The notes: generated by a model from the letters alone, not told the origin. A DNA stretch of 64,000 bases from Vanrija pseudolonga (GCF_020906515.1 NC_085854.1:1860001-1924000), one strand, 5' to 3'. Shown: positions 45,614 through 57,250, counted from the first letter of the stretch. A program made the numbers and translations.

Positions 45614-46540
45614 GAGATGTATAATGTGGTCTTTTTTCTGTGGTGGGTGAGAGTGAGGAGGAGGAGGAGGAGCAAAGAGATGTTGTGCCTTTGTGGTGGT
45701 GGTCGCTGCCGTCGTCGTCGTCGAGGGGGGCAAGCAGGCAGGCAGAGGGGAGAATTTGGTGGGTGCGGGGGCGGCAAAGAATCGTGGGGCCTAAACAAAC
45801 CTGACAATGTACCACGTGAACACTCAACGGCACTCGGCACTCTCCGAACGCGCGCACGGCGCAACAATGCATCGACATGCTCCGGCCAGGCATAATAATA
45901 GCTTGCAAGACGGGCTAGATGCATACGCAGTCTAGCTCACAGACACGGCGGAGGCCAGCCTCGACAGACAGCCTCGCCTCGCCCCTCCGCCACCCACCCC
46001 CCATCGACCGACATCCCGGTCGGCATCCCTCCGTCGTTGGCAGAAATGGGAAATGTCAGCAGAAAGTAACAAGCCGACAGGCGGTGGCAGAGCATGGGCA
46101 ACAAAGTGCAGATTTCCAACTAGGGCTGGTTCCTGCCACTCTACACGGCTCCGCCAAGACTCGGACCCACAACCCACCAACCACCCCTTCGCTAAGCATC
46201 GTGGTGATCAGGACGCGGCTCTGCTACACACACGTTCCTGTGGCTGCATGCGGTGGGGTCTGGCCATCACTTGGCTACTACTAATACTGCTTCTTGTATA
46301 AACCAAATCTACCCACCCATCAGTTCGGGATACTCGCCGCCGCCACTCGGCCTTCTGAAACACACACAGCTTGTTGCCCATCACAACGGCCCCCGTCAAT
46401 ACAAATCATCTTTAGTGTGCAGCTCGCCCCATGACATCACGGGGGACAACACTGACGACACACACACTAAAGTGCATCATCACACTATAGAGATACCTGC
46501 TACATCGATCCAAATCACTGGACATACACGCAAACGCCCT
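45614..46540. other. intergenic region F-box gene / MsrA 3' end
   Basis: No gene seen. It holds GAG repeats near 45655-45675, a CACGTG at 45813-45818 and mixed C/A-rich sequence. Small frames here lack neighbour-like codon use. Confidence 0.5.
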
Positions 46541-47448
46541 TTACCAGTACACTTGGTGCGTGGGGCACTCGTAGCCGTTGGGGTTGTGCTCCACTGCGAA
46601 GTGGTCAGCGGGTGGACGGGAATGGCAGGGACACCCAAAGCCACTTACAGTACTGCTGGTGGTACTCCTCGGCAGTCCACCACTTGCCGGCAGGCGTGAT
46701 CTCGGTGACGATGGGCTTGCCCTTGAGGCTGGGTGTGTTAGCTGCGATACCACACCATGCAAAGCTACGCACTACTTCTCCTGCACCTCGGCGGTGACGG
46801 CCTTGGCAGCGGCCTCCTGCTCGGGCGTGTGGTAGAAGATGCCGGAGCGGTACTCTGACGCGAGCGGGTGTCAGTGCGAGTACACAGGCATCACACCCAT
46901 ACTCACGGGTGCCGTGGTCAGGTCCCTGCGCGTTGACCGTTGTGGGGTCGTGGGTGCGGTAGAAGAACTCGACGAGCTCGGCGTAGCCAACCGCGCCCTT
47001 CTGGTACTCGAGGCGCACGCCCTCGGCATGGCCGGTCGCGCCGGTACACACCTGCTTGTAGGCTGGGGCGGTCAGTGGGTTCACTTCACTTTGCGCAATG
47101 CCGGCCAAAACCCACAAGGGTCGCTCGCGTCCGCCTTGCCGCCCGTGTAGCCGACCTCGGCCTTCCATCCGGGCAGGTGCGAGTAGTACTTGTTGAACAG
47201 GTGCTCAGTTCCCCACTGCGTGGGTTAGCACCGAGCTGAGCATGCTACCCACAAAGCATCCCGAAGCAAAGGTGGCCACCTCGACTGCGGGCGTCAGCTT
47301 CGCCCCATCGCCGCCCATCGCCTTCGGCCGATGTCCGACGCCAGACGCCGGCGTCCAACTCACCGCCGTCGCCGAGCTTTGCCTCTTCGTGGCTCTTGAT
47401 CGCCGTGGGGACGGTAGGAGCGAGTGGTGCGAGAGTCTTGCGAGGCAT
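46541..47448 (-). CDS. MXR1: peptide methionine-S-sulfoxide reductase (MsrA)
   Basis: Seven exons: 47364-47448, 47253-47284, 47116-47215, 46907-47062, 46776-46854, 46649-46728 and 46541-46593; 194 residues. The catalytic Cys38 lies in ASGCFWGTEH, with the Phe-Trp pair split by an intron. GWKAEVGYTGG, VEFFYRTHDPT and GTQYRSGIFYH follow, and YHQQYL-EHNPNGY is the usual end. It reduces S-sulfoxides of methionine with thioredoxin. Cys at the ECPTH site near the C-terminus may resolve the disulfide. Exon 2 is only 32 nt. It is head-to-head with HIS4. Confidence 0.93.
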
Positions 47449-47877
47449 TGCTTTTCTAACTGATGCTGAGAAGAATGAACGAACAATGTTCATTGGGGAA
47501 GATTGTTGTTCAGCAATGCAGGGTGGGGGAGGCCATTCCATATGGGTCGCCGCTGGGTGGAGGTGGACTGCGACTCGCACGCAATCGCTCGCTGCAACAG
47601 TCACTGGTGGGCACCGCACACAGTCACTTACCGCGCCGTAGCGCGCTAAAGTCGCCAGCGATTGTCGCATGGCTTCCACGTGAAAATATACTCCCGCTTT
47701 CGGGTGTAATCGACGGCGGGGCACGGGCGGGCGGATTGACTTTCAAGTCGAGTCGTCGGCGGCTAATCGGCTCGGCCTGGATGGGCTACTCGACTTTTCC
47801 AGGAATTCCAGTGAGATCGACCCCAGATAAGTCGTCGCACTCGAGACTTTGCATCTCACCCCACACCCCCACCCACA
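47449..47877. other. divergent promoter region MsrA / HIS4
   Basis: No gene seen. It carries CACGTG at 47677-47682 followed closely by an AAATATA element, about 195 bp upstream of HIS4. I saw no clear Gcn4-type TGACTCA. Confidence 0.5.
47677..47690 (+). promoter_or_regulatory. CACGTG with adjacent AT-rich TATA-like element
   Basis: CACGTG (47677-47682) is followed within two bases by AAAATATA, about 190 bp upstream of the HIS4 start. This spacing fits a core promoter; the assignment is inference. Confidence 0.35.
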
Positions 47878-50433
47878 ATGCCATCACTCCCCACACCAGT
47901 ATTCCTCCCAGCAGTGGACCCGACAGCGGCAGCGCTCGTCCCCTCGCTCGCGCTCATCGGCCCGCTCCTCGTCCCGGCCAGCCTCGTCGGCGCCGTCGTC
48001 CCGACGCTGCCCAAGACAGCGACGTACATTGTCGACATTTCGGCGCCCAACGACGTCGACCCCGTCCTCCTGCTCAACAATGGCGCGATCGCCCTCGTCG
48101 TCTCGCAGGCCCAGCTGGAGAACCTCTCGGCCGAGGGCATCCCCTCTGACCGCCTGATTGTCAAGCTCGGCGAGAGCGAGCTCGCGTCCGCGCCCCGGCT
48201 CGCCAAGGCCGCCGCCGGCCTGTACGTCACCGAGGCCACCAAGCCCGTCTCGGCCAAGTCGCTCGGCGTCAAGGCCCAGGTGTTTGTCGAGCTCAAGTCG
48301 ACGTCGGCGTCGACCCTCGTCGAGGACATCAAGGCCTCGCTGCCAACGACGATTGTCGTCCCCACGTCGCTCCTGACCAACGGCGCGTCGACAGCCACCC
48401 ACGTTTCCATCGCCGATGCGTTCCTCGCCCCCGTCATCTCGGACCGCCCTGACGGCCTCTTCCCCACCATTGTCTCCTCGTCAACCCACTCGTCGCGCCC
48501 CCTCGGCATGGTCTACTCGTCCCGCGAGAGCGTATCCGAGGCCATTAAGACGCAGAAGGGCGTCTACCAGTCGCGCAAGCACGGTCTCTGGCGCAAGGGC
48601 GAGACGTCGGGCTCGGTCCAGGACCTCGTGGCTATCGAGCTCGACTGCGACACGGACAGCTTGGTCTTCCAGGTCGTCCAGCACGGCACCGGCTTCTGCC
48701 ACCTCGGCACTCCTACCTGCTTCGGCTCGTTCTCCGGCCTCGCCCGTCTCGAGGACACGCTCAAGTCGCGCCTTGAGAGCGCTCCCGAGGGATCGTACAC
48801 CAAGCGCTTGTTCACCGACGAGAAGCTCCTCCGCGCCAAGATCCTCGAGGAGGCCGAGGAGCTGTGCGACGCCCAGACCAAGGAGGAGGTCGCTTTCGAG
48901 GCCGCAGACCTGTTCTACTTTGCCCTCGCCCGCGCCGTTAGCAAGGGCGTGAGCTTGAAGGACATTGAGCTCGCGCTTGACGCCAAGGCGCTCAAGGTGA
49001 CCCGCCGCAAGGGCGATGCCAAGCCCAAGTACGAGGCCAAGGTTGCCGAGTCGTCGACCCCGGCTCCTGCTGCTGCCGCTGCCCCCGCCCCCGTTGCCCC
49101 TGCCGCCTCGGAGACCATCCGCATGAAGACGACCAAGCTCTCGACCCTCAACAAGGCCGAGCAGAAGAAGCTCCTTCTCCGCCCTGTGCTCAACTCGCTG
49201 GCCATGATCGACAAGGTCAAGCCTATCGTCGAGCGTGTCCGCACCGAGGGTGACGCTGGCCTCAAGGCCATGACCAAGCAGTTTGACAAGGCCGAGCTGT
49301 CGTCCAACATTCAGCTTCCTCCCTTCGCTACCCCCTCGCTGGAGGAGCTTCCCCCCGTCGTCCGCGAGGCCATCGACCAGGCGTACCTCAACGTCAAGAC
49401 GTTCCACGCCGCCCAGGTCGACAAGGCGCCGCTCAAGGTCGAGACCATGCCCGGTGTCGTCTGCTCGCGTTTCGCCCGCCCCATCCAGCGTGTCGGTATC
49501 TATGTCCCCGGTGGCACTGCCATTCTCCCCTCGACCGCCATCATGCTGGGTGTGCCTGCCCAGGTCGCTGGCTGCAAGGAGATTGTCCTGGCCACGCCTC
49601 CCCGCGCCGACGGCTCCATCTCGCCCGAGGTCCTGTATGTTGCCCAGCTCACTGGCGTCACTGCCATCCTCAAGGCTGGTGGTGCCCAGGCTGTCGCCGC
49701 CATGGCGTACGGAACGGGAGAGGTGCCCAAGGTCGACAAGATCTTTGGCCCCGGCAACCAGTGGGTCACTGCCGCCAAGATGTACCTGCAGAACGACACA
49801 GACGCGCTCATCGCCATCGACATGCCCGCTGGACCCTCCGAGGTGCTCGTCATGGCCGACTCGACTGCCAACCCAGTGTTTGTCGCGTCCGACCTGCTGT
49901 CGCAGGCCGAGCACGGTGTCGACTCGCAGGTTGTGCTCGTCGCCATCAACCTGACAGAGAAGCACCTTGCCGAGATTGAGGCCGAGGTGGACAAGCAGGC
50001 CCGCGCGCTGCCCCGCGTGGAGATTGCGCGCCAGGCGATTGCCAAGTCGCTCATCGTGCTCGTCGACACGCAGGCGGAGGGTATCGCCTTCTCGAACGAG
50101 TACGCTCCCGAGCACCTGATTCTCCACCTCGAGAACGCGCCTGCGGCCGTCGCGTCGATCGACAACGCGGGCTCAGTGTTTGTTGGCGCCTTCACGCCCG
50201 AGTCGTGCGGCGACTATGCGTCGGGCACCAACCACACGCTGCCGACCAACGGGTACGCGCGCCAGTTCTCGGGCGTCAACACGGCCTCGTTCCAAAAGTC
50301 GATCACGAGCCAGGAGATTACCCGCGAGGGATTGTCAGTGCTCGGCCCGGTGGTCGTCACGCTCGCCGAGCGCGAGGGCCTGGACGCGCACGCCAACGCC
50401 GTGCGCGTGCGCCTTCAGGCGCTCCAGGCGTAA
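47878..50433 (+). CDS. HIS4: trifunctional histidine biosynthesis protein HIS4
   Basis: A single 851-residue frame without introns. The first 220 residues are a poorly conserved N-terminal domain. HisI phosphoribosyl-AMP cyclohydrolase follows (LGMVYSSRESV, GLWRKGETSG, ELDCDTDSLVF, GTGFCHLG). HisE pyrophosphohydrolase comes next (LLRAKILEEAEEL, EAADLFYFALA). After an Ala/Pro linker, histidinol dehydrogenase runs from about 425 (YVPGGTAILPSTAIML, GPGNQWVTAAK, DMPAGPSEVLV, SGTNHTLPT). Together they do steps two, three and the last two of the histidine pathway. The fused order is the fungal one. Confidence 0.96.
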   Translation: MPSLPTPVFLPAVDPTAAALVPSLALIGPLLVPASLVGAVVPTLPKTATYIVDISAPNDVDPVLLLNNGAIALVVSQAQLENLSAEGIPSDRLIVKLGESELASAPRLAKAAAGLYVTEATKPVSAKSLGVKAQVFVELKSTSASTLVEDIKASLPTTIVVPTSLLTNGASTATHVSIADAFLAPVISDRPDGLFPTIVSSSTHSSRPLGMVYSSRESVSEAIKTQKGVYQSRKHGLWRKGETSGSVQDLVAIELDCDTDSLVFQVVQHGTGFCHLGTPTCFGSFSGLARLEDTLKSRLESAPEGSYTKRLFTDEKLLRAKILEEAEELCDAQTKEEVAFEAADLFYFALARAVSKGVSLKDIELALDAKALKVTRRKGDAKPKYEAKVAESSTPAPAAAAAPAPVAPAASETIRMKTTKLSTLNKAEQKKLLLRPVLNSLAMIDKVKPIVERVRTEGDAGLKAMTKQFDKAELSSNIQLPPFATPSLEELPPVVREAIDQAYLNVKTFHAAQVDKAPLKVETMPGVVCSRFARPIQRVGIYVPGGTAILPSTAIMLGVPAQVAGCKEIVLATPPRADGSISPEVLYVAQLTGVTAILKAGGAQAVAAMAYGTGEVPKVDKIFGPGNQWVTAAKMYLQNDTDALIAIDMPAGPSEVLVMADSTANPVFVASDLLSQAEHGVDSQVVLVAINLTEKHLAEIEAEVDKQARALPRVEIARQAIAKSLIVLVDTQAEGIAFSNEYAPEHLILHLENAPAAVASIDNAGSVFVGAFTPESCGDYASGTNHTLPTNGYARQFSGVNTASFQKSITSQEITREGLSVLGPVVVTLAEREGLDAHANAVRVRLQALQA

Positions 50434-51258
50434 GTAAGTAGCATATATATTGTAGACATGCATGGCATAGCACGGAGTTAGCTCGTCGCGCTAGCGACGA
50501 GCGGGCGTGGGAGGGACTTGGCGAGTTGGGGGAGTGGTACAAACTCGCGCGGTGCGCATGGTGCGACTGGATAGGTGAGACGGGGTCGCAAAGTGGACTG
50601 GGCTGCGACGGATCGAGTCGTGCAACAGCGACGAGATCGCGTCGTAGTGCTGCGTCCACCGCGCCAAGAACGGTCGGTCGCTGTGCTCGGGTGCTTCGGC
50701 AGGAGGAGCGCAGGCACTTGGGGTAAGTAGTCGCGACAGGCGCGACAATGCCACGTCAGGAGGCAACGTTAAGGAAGTAACCCACCCCGGAGTCGAATCC
50801 CGTCGACATCGGAACAGGCGGGGCTGGCGGGGTTTGCCAGCCTGGCCTGGACAACGCAACAACAAACTCTAAGCGATCGGCAGCGCGGCAGCGATAGCAT
50901 GTGACTCGTGTCGCGGATCTGTCGAGTGGAGTGCGAGAGAGCAACTCCCGATACCGTGCTACCGCCGCCAAGGGCCACGGCGACCACCCACTGCTATTTA
51001 CGAAAAGGCTGATCTGATCCGCCGGTGCCTTGTGGCACCAGAGGTAGGCACTGGGAGCGATAGTGGTTGCCGGCCTGCTTGGACCGGGTTGCCGTGCTGG
51101 CCGGATTGGGAGTGTTGTTGTCGTGCAGTCGTGAGCGGGTCGGGTCATGTGCTGCCGGCGAACATGGTTTAGGCGATATGGGAGTGGAGTGCAATGGGCA
51201 AGAGATAAAGGACGGGTGTTGGTCTGGTCGCAAGCTGCACCCCACCCACCAGCACACA
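50434..51258. other. intergenic region HIS4 to permease
   Basis: No gene supported. A GAGTCGAATCCC element near 50791 mimics a tRNA B box but no cloverleaf forms around it. Confidence 0.5.
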
Positions 51259-53134
51259 ATGACAAGCGAAGACCACCACGCCGACAGCAAGGCCGACCCC
51301 GCCGCGCTCGCCGCCCACGACGCGTACGCCGCCGAGGGCACTCTCAAGCGCAACATCGGCGCGGTGGGCATCGTCGGGCTCGGCCTCTCGATCGTCAACG
51401 GCTGGGTGGCGATGAGCTCCACCATCGTCATCGGGCTGGGACAGGGCGGGGCGCCGCTGATTCTCTACGGGCTGATCGGCACGAGCGCGATCAACGCGTT
51501 TGTGATTGCGACGATTGCGGAGCTGGCGGCCGCGTACCCCACCGCCGGGGGGCAGTACGTGTGGTCGGCCATCTTGGCCGGATCCGCCCCGCGCTCCGAT
51601 GGCACGCCGCGCCGCCACCCCTTGGCCTTTATCGTCGGCTGGGCGACAGTGTACGAGTGGATCGTGATCGTTGCCGCCGTGTCCATTATCGCCAGTCAAG
51701 CCGTCTTCGGCCTCGTGACCACCTTCAACCCGAGCTTTACCGTGGCACGATGGCACGTCTTCCTCATCTTCGAGCTCGTCAACACCAACTCGCTGCTCGC
51801 GAATGTGTTTTTCCTCACCCGCATGCCCGGCATCGGGACCTTCTTCCTCGTGCTCAGCAACGTCGTGTTTATTGTGATTCTCATCACGTGTCCCGCGACG
51901 GCGGCGACGCACCAGCCCTCCAGCTTCGTGTGGACACAGTGGCAGAATGAGATTGGGTGGGATAACAAGTTTGTCGTGGCGGCTACTGGGCTCGTCAACC
52001 CTGGTGAGTGGCGAGGCGAGGCGAAGCCGAGCTCGTCGTCGTCCCTTTGGACATTGCTTTGCACTCGCGGGCACTCGCTGACGCTCGTGCCCGCTCGCAG
52101 CCTTCATCTGGTCCGGCATCGACGGCGCAGTACACATCGCCGAAGACTGCCTCAACCCCGCGCGGACCGTCCCGCTGGCGCTCTTCAGCTCCATCGGGCT
52201 GGGCTTCGTGACCGGCCTCGCCATGTCCATCGCACTGCTGTATTCAATCCAAGACGTCGCGGCGGCCGCGAGCGCCGAGCTGCCCTTCCTCACCATCATC
52301 GTCCAAGCTACGCGCTCCAAGGCCGCCGGCGCAGTCCTCATGGCGGCGTTTTTGCTCATCATCAGCATCATGACCAACTCGATCCAGATGGCGAGCAGCC
52401 GGCTTATCTGGAGCTTTTCGCGGGACAACGCGCTGCCGTTTTCCAAGCGCCTATCGCACGTCTCGCCGACCCTCCGCGTGCCCGTGCTCCCCATCGTGTT
52501 GAGTTGGTTCGGGGTCACGGTCCTCGGCCTGCTCTACATCGCCAGCGACACAGTGTACAACTCGATCATATCGTGCTGCATCATGCTGCAGAACTTTGCG
52601 ATCAGCGTCGTCGCGGTGCAGCTCATGCTCAACGGCCGCAGGATGAACCCCAACCGCTGGCTCAAGCTCGGCGCGTTCGGCTGGGTGGCCAATGTCGTCA
52701 CGGTTGTGTGGACGGTGTTCTCGACCGTCATGTGGCTGTTCCCTATCACGCCGCATCCCACAGCGGCGGACATGAGTGAGTCGCGAGCCGAGAGCCGCGC
52801 AGCGGCTCGAGCAGTGTGAACTGTTTCCCAGCTCAACCGTTTTACCCGGCTCGGCGGTTCGAGCAGCTAGCCAGCTCCAACACTCCACACTGTGCCCAGC
52901 TAACCACCGCCCCCACCCCCAGACTACTCCATCGCAGTCCTCGCCACAATGGCCCTCATCGCCGCCCTCGACTGGATCTTCTACGCGCGCAAGCACTTCC
53001 GCGGCCCGTCCGACGCGACGCTGCAGGCGATCGAGAGCGAGAATCATATGGTGGAGACGGATGACGTTGAGGGGGAGAAGGGGCGCGAGGCGGCGGCGGA
53101 GCGTGTTGCCTCGGTGCCGTCTATTGAGCACTAG
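51259..53134 (+). CDS. APC-superfamily amino acid/choline permease
   Basis: Three exons: 51259-52003, 52101-52775 and 52923-53134; 543 residues. After a short hydrophilic N-terminus, about twelve membrane segments begin with IGAVGIVGLGLSIVNGWVAM. The amino acid-choline transporter (ACT) pattern includes AELAAAYPTAGGQYVW and GIDGAVHIAEDCLNPARTVP, and a conserved FSRDNALPFSK loop lies in the second half. These marks are shared by yeast Hnm1 (choline) and Uga4 (GABA) relatives. Substrate cannot be told from sequence. The C-terminal tail is acidic. Confidence 0.85.
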
Positions 53135-54031
53135 GTCCGGTCTTCCACTATTGCTGGTGTCGATTTGTACTGCTCGGCTTAATGCGTTATCTTGCGATGT
53201 GAAGTGTCGTTGCGAGAAGGCTGCCTTATCTGCCACACAATCGCCACTCACGGCGCCCACCACGGCGTGCAGATGCCCTCCGCTCTTCCGACATCCGACT
53301 TCCAGCGGGTGTGTGTTCCCTCCCTCATTTCCTCATGACAGCGAGCAAGCCCATGCCCCACAGAGCCAATGTACGCTCCACCGGTCCGATTCCAGCATAC
53401 CCCGCGCAGCCAAAAGCCCCGAGCAGTGGCTGGCAGCTCCACCGGCCAGCAACCGCAGCGCAGCACTCACTCCATCTCCATGCTGCGTGATCCCCACCGG
53501 CCGGCCCACACATGCACCCTTACGGCGGTTACCAGACCCAGAGTCCTCCGCCGAACCCAACCCACGCACAACGGCAGCGTCGTCATGGTTTCGGGCCTGC
53601 CACACGGCCAAGGCGTTTCAGTGTGCAGCGTACCACACGCCCGGGTCGCCTCGGTGCAGTGACGACTTGGGGACGACGGCCTGGGGACACTGGCAACGTA
53701 ATGGCGGGTCGGCGCCCTGGGCAGCAGGCAGGCAGCTGATGCGCGTAATTCAGCGGCGATCTGGGCCGGGTGGTGGGCAATGTCCGTGTCGTCGTGAGGA
53801 ACCTTTGAGGCGAAACGCAGGGCCAGGGGGTGGTGAGTGTGGCGGTGGTGCTGTCTCAGGTGCTGCGACACTGCCAGCGAGCGCTGCTGCAACACGATCA
53901 GGGCACCTCCTCGCAGACACATTCAACCTTGGTTACAGCTAATTCTGGCCCCTTGCGACCGAGGCGCGCGAAAAACTGGGTCGGGGGTTCATAAGCTCTG
54001 GCTCGGGGGGTGGTCGGCTCGGCATGTACAC
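53135..54031. other. intergenic region permease to first wall protein
   Basis: No gene seen. Mixed GC-rich sequence; open frames on both strands are short and overlap without codon bias. Confidence 0.5.
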
Positions 54032-55143
54032 ATGAGGTCGATACTTTTGCTCGCTGGGGCGGTGGTGGCGGCTGCGGCGCGGGGGCCACCACCGACAGCG
54101 ACGGCGACGGCGACGATAACTACACCACCGACGACAGCGACGTCTGCGCCTACGCCAACCCCCACACGCACACGACGACCAGTGCCCCGCGCGAAGAAGT
54201 CGAGCGAGAGCGGGGCGCAGGAGAGCTCGTCGTCGTCGAGTTCGAGCTCCACGACAACGGCGACAAGTGAGCAGATCACCGAGTCCAGCTCGTCCTCGTC
54301 GTCGAGCAAGTCTACGCGTGCCCGGTCGTCTTCCTCACAGAGCGACTCAACGTCGTCGGAGACAAGTACGCCCTCCTCCTCCACCGACGCCGCAACCAAC
54401 TCGACCTCGACCCCAGCGCCAGATAACGGCCCCGCAGCGGTCACCTCCACGACGCTCATCACCGTCGGGCCGAGCCCTACCGGCGTGTCTGACGGCGCGC
54501 AGATCTACTTCCCCACCTCGAACGACTGGTGTGAGTGGGGCCAGGGGGTGGGGTGGCATTGCCGTCTCAGCTGCCACCCTCTGTCCGCGTTGCCATGTCC
54601 CACTAACACACCCAGGGGTCCTCAACGCCGGCGTCGTGATCCAGTGGGCGCCGGCCCTCACCGTGCCCGTCGACATCATCCTCACCAACCCGGATGAGCG
54701 GATCATGCCGTATGCGTATTACATGTCGAGTGCGGGTGGGTTGTTGTCTTCCTTCTCTGCCATCATCACCAGCGGCAAGCTGACACCCCCAGTACCCCCC
54801 GGCTTCACGTCCATGCAGCTGTCGGTTGCGAACCCCGCCATCCCAGGGCCGGGGTACATGCTTACTCTGCGCGACTCGCGCAACCAGAGCCGTGGGTGTG
54901 GCCTCGGAGGGATGGTAAAGCTGACCCACCCCGCCAGGCGACTACGCCATCTCCGAGCCGTTCGAGATCCGCCGCTCGGGCGCCAAACCCGTCGTGCCGG
55001 CCGGGTTCGCGACCATCACCGCTGTCGACCCGGAGTATAACCCCCAGCCGTTCGGGAGCGGGGCGGGGCGGGCCGCGGGGCCGGGGTTGCTGGCGGCGGC
55101 TGGGGCTGGGGCGATCGCTGCTGCTGTTGCCTGGACACTGTAG
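54032..55143 (+). CDS. GPI-anchored Ser-rich wall protein with Kre9/Knh1-like domain (copy 1)
   Basis: Four exons: 54032-54530, 54616-54735, 54793-54891 and 54938-55143; 307 residues. A signal peptide (MRSILLLAGAVVAAAARG) precedes about 120 Thr/Ser/Pro-rich residues that should be O-mannosylated. The Ig-like Kre9/Knh1 domain starts at IYFPTSNDWWVLNAG and ends YAISEPFEIR. The C-terminus (GPGLLAAAGAGAIAAAVAWTL) is a GPI-attachment signal. The third exon's upstream donor is uncertain: two alternatives (57 or 63 nt) and read-through all keep frame. Role: surface or wall protein; glucan-assembly function is inferred from the family. Confidence 0.75.
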
Positions 55144-55904
55144 CGCCAACCCTCGCCACGGACCCGCAACGACACACACACACACACCCATCACGGACAC
55201 TACTGAACATTGACGACGACGACGACGACACATTAGGACGATCTGGACACTGCCACGCCGATTAGAAATAGAAACTCACTCATTTGTACCTCTGCTAATG
55301 TATTTGTGGCGACTGGCTGCACTGCACAGCGGGCAACGACCTACGACGCCGACTTTGTTCCCCGCCAAGAGCCGCCGGCGTCAGGATCGCCAGCCATCCT
55401 GCCGAATCAAACCTTAGGGCAAAGGCGGGCGGGCTGGGGGGTGAGCCTGAACCGGTAAGCTAGCCCTTGGGCGTGCGTGCGTCGACACGGCTGCGAGCTG
55501 GTGCTATGAGTTGCTCATGCACCATGCATCCCCTCGCACTAGTGCAGATCCAGCAGAGCAATGAATAGGTGCTGCAGTGCGGGGCAGCGTGACGGCGCCA
55601 GTCCCGGGTGAGCCGGGCCACCAGTTAAAGGAGGCACGTCGTCCCGCTGAAACACAAACACCCTGGCTGGCAGAGCAGGTCGCGCCGCGCGACGTGATTG
55701 CCAAAGCCGTCCCTGGCTCTCTTGCCCTCCCCCCCCCTTGCCTTCCTCCCCTCGCCTCGTCCCACCACACGCCCACACCCACCCACCCCCCAGCCATTTC
55801 CCACTACACACACCCCCTTCACCACAACCCCCCCTTGCAACGCTCATTACATCCTACATCTCACCCCACACACACTCTCTACTTTCCATCTCAAACTACT
55901 TACA
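55144..55904. other. intergenic region between the two wall-protein genes
   Basis: No gene seen. The right end (about 55725-55900) is a long C/T/A leader nearly free of G, with CCCCCC and CACACA runs, directly before copy 2. Such leaders often go with strongly expressed fungal genes. Confidence 0.55.
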
Positions 55905-56718
55905 ATGCTCGTCTCGGCCTTCCTCGCTCTCGCCCTCCCGGCCTTTGTCGCCGCTCAGCAGTCCCCCGGAAAGGGCGGCCTCAAGATCACCTACCCCAAC
56001 TCGGACAACTGGTGTAGGTTGACATCTGCTGCTGCGGAATGGAGACCACGCTGACCCATTCCACTAGGGATCAACGGCAACACCAACACGCTTGCCTGGG
56101 GCGGCGACACCCCCTCGCCCGACACCACCGGCACCTTTGTCGCCTGGCTCTCCAACCCCGACGTCAACCTCCTCTCGGGTGTCCAGGCCCTGAGCGCTCA
56201 GAGTAGGTATCGACACCCAGCGGCACTTGCGCTGACCCCCAGCTCCTACCTACCAGACGTCGCTGGCTATTGCTGCGTGAGTAGTGGCGCATGCCGAGTG
56301 CTGCGTGTCCATCGCTCACACACTACAGCCTTAACCAGAAGCCCGGCACTGGCTACGTTCTCCAGTTCTCCAACCCCCTCAACCAGACTGGTGAGTGGTG
56401 GCGTCGGCGCTGATCTCCCGCTACCTGCATTTCTTCTGACACTCTCCAGACGTCTGGGCCACCTCGCAGCCCTTCGAGATCAAGGCCGCCAACTCGCCCT
56501 ACCCCCCTGGTGCCGCCTCGGCCGGTGCCCCCCAGGTCACGGCTACCGCTTCGGGCTCGGCTGTTGCCGGTGCCAGCGGTGCGGCCGGAAACGCCTCGCA
56601 CTCGGGAGCCTCGGCTGCCCCCTCGGCCTCGACCAAGCCCTCGTCGGCTGGCATCCTCGCCGTCGCCCCCGTCGCCGTCGCCGCTGTTGCCGGTGCCGCT
56701 GCCTACATTGTGGCCTAA
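55905..56718 (+). CDS. GPI-anchored Kre9/Knh1-like protein (copy 2)
   Basis: Five exons: 55905-56013, 56068-56202, 56243-56276, 56329-56390 and 56450-56718; 202 residues. A signal peptide (MLVSAFLALALPAFVAAQ) is followed at once by the Ig-like domain (LKITYPNSDNWWINGNTNTLAW, YVLQFSNPLNQTDVW, SQPFEIKAA). A Ser/Ala-rich stalk and a hydrophobic GPI signal (ILAVAPVAVAAVAGAAAYIVA) end it. It lacks the long Ser/Thr N-terminal region of copy 1 but shares the domain and the phase-1 intron splitting the second Trp of the DWW/NWW motif, so the pair likely arose by tandem duplication. The third exon is 34 nt. Confidence 0.82.
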
Positions 56719-57250
56719 GCGACGACGACGACGACTTGCTCGCCCAGTGTTTACCTGGTGGCGTAAGGCGTCAGCCACTGCGCGCCAAGGCTAGCCCCGG
56801 TGGTGGAATCGACAGTGGACATTGGCTTGTGGATGGTGACGACGATTATACCTATTTTGTGGTGCAATGACCTATGCATCTTAGTAACGGCGTGCGAGTG
56901 GGCGCGTGTGCGTGGGTGTGGGCGTGGGGGATACGGCCGTAGTGGAACAGGTGCACATTGGCCGGATGCAAAGAAATGGTGGCAAAGTGACCCATGGCGG
57001 GTGGAATGACGAGCTTGTGTTGTATTGATGCCGCCGTCCAGCCAGCGTGTGACTCCTGGATGCTGCACGGCGTTGAAGTTGCCGTCGCCGCCCAACACCC
57101 ACTCAACCCCCCCACTCACTCGACAGCACTTCATTCTTGTACATTTACACACTTTAACAGCGACACACCTCGACACCGTCGCCGCCCCCAACCTCACCCT
57201 CCTCCTGCCAGCCCACACCCCCCACCCCCACCCACACCCCCGGACTCTCG
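56719..57250. other. intergenic region wall protein 2 to LisH-CTLH gene
   Basis: No gene seen. A C-rich leader with CACCCC and CCACCCCC runs lies at about 57100-57245. Confidence 0.5.

Noticed and set aside
45614-45733. N-terminal extension of the F-box protein
   Set aside because: Open in frame but without an ATG; the first ATG is at 45613.
48481-50127. 548-codon minus-strand frame
   Set aside because: Antisense to HIS4; compositional shadow of GC-rich codons.
50780-50815. GAGTCGAATCCC resembling a tRNA T loop
   Set aside because: Neither strand forms a T stem or cloverleaf.
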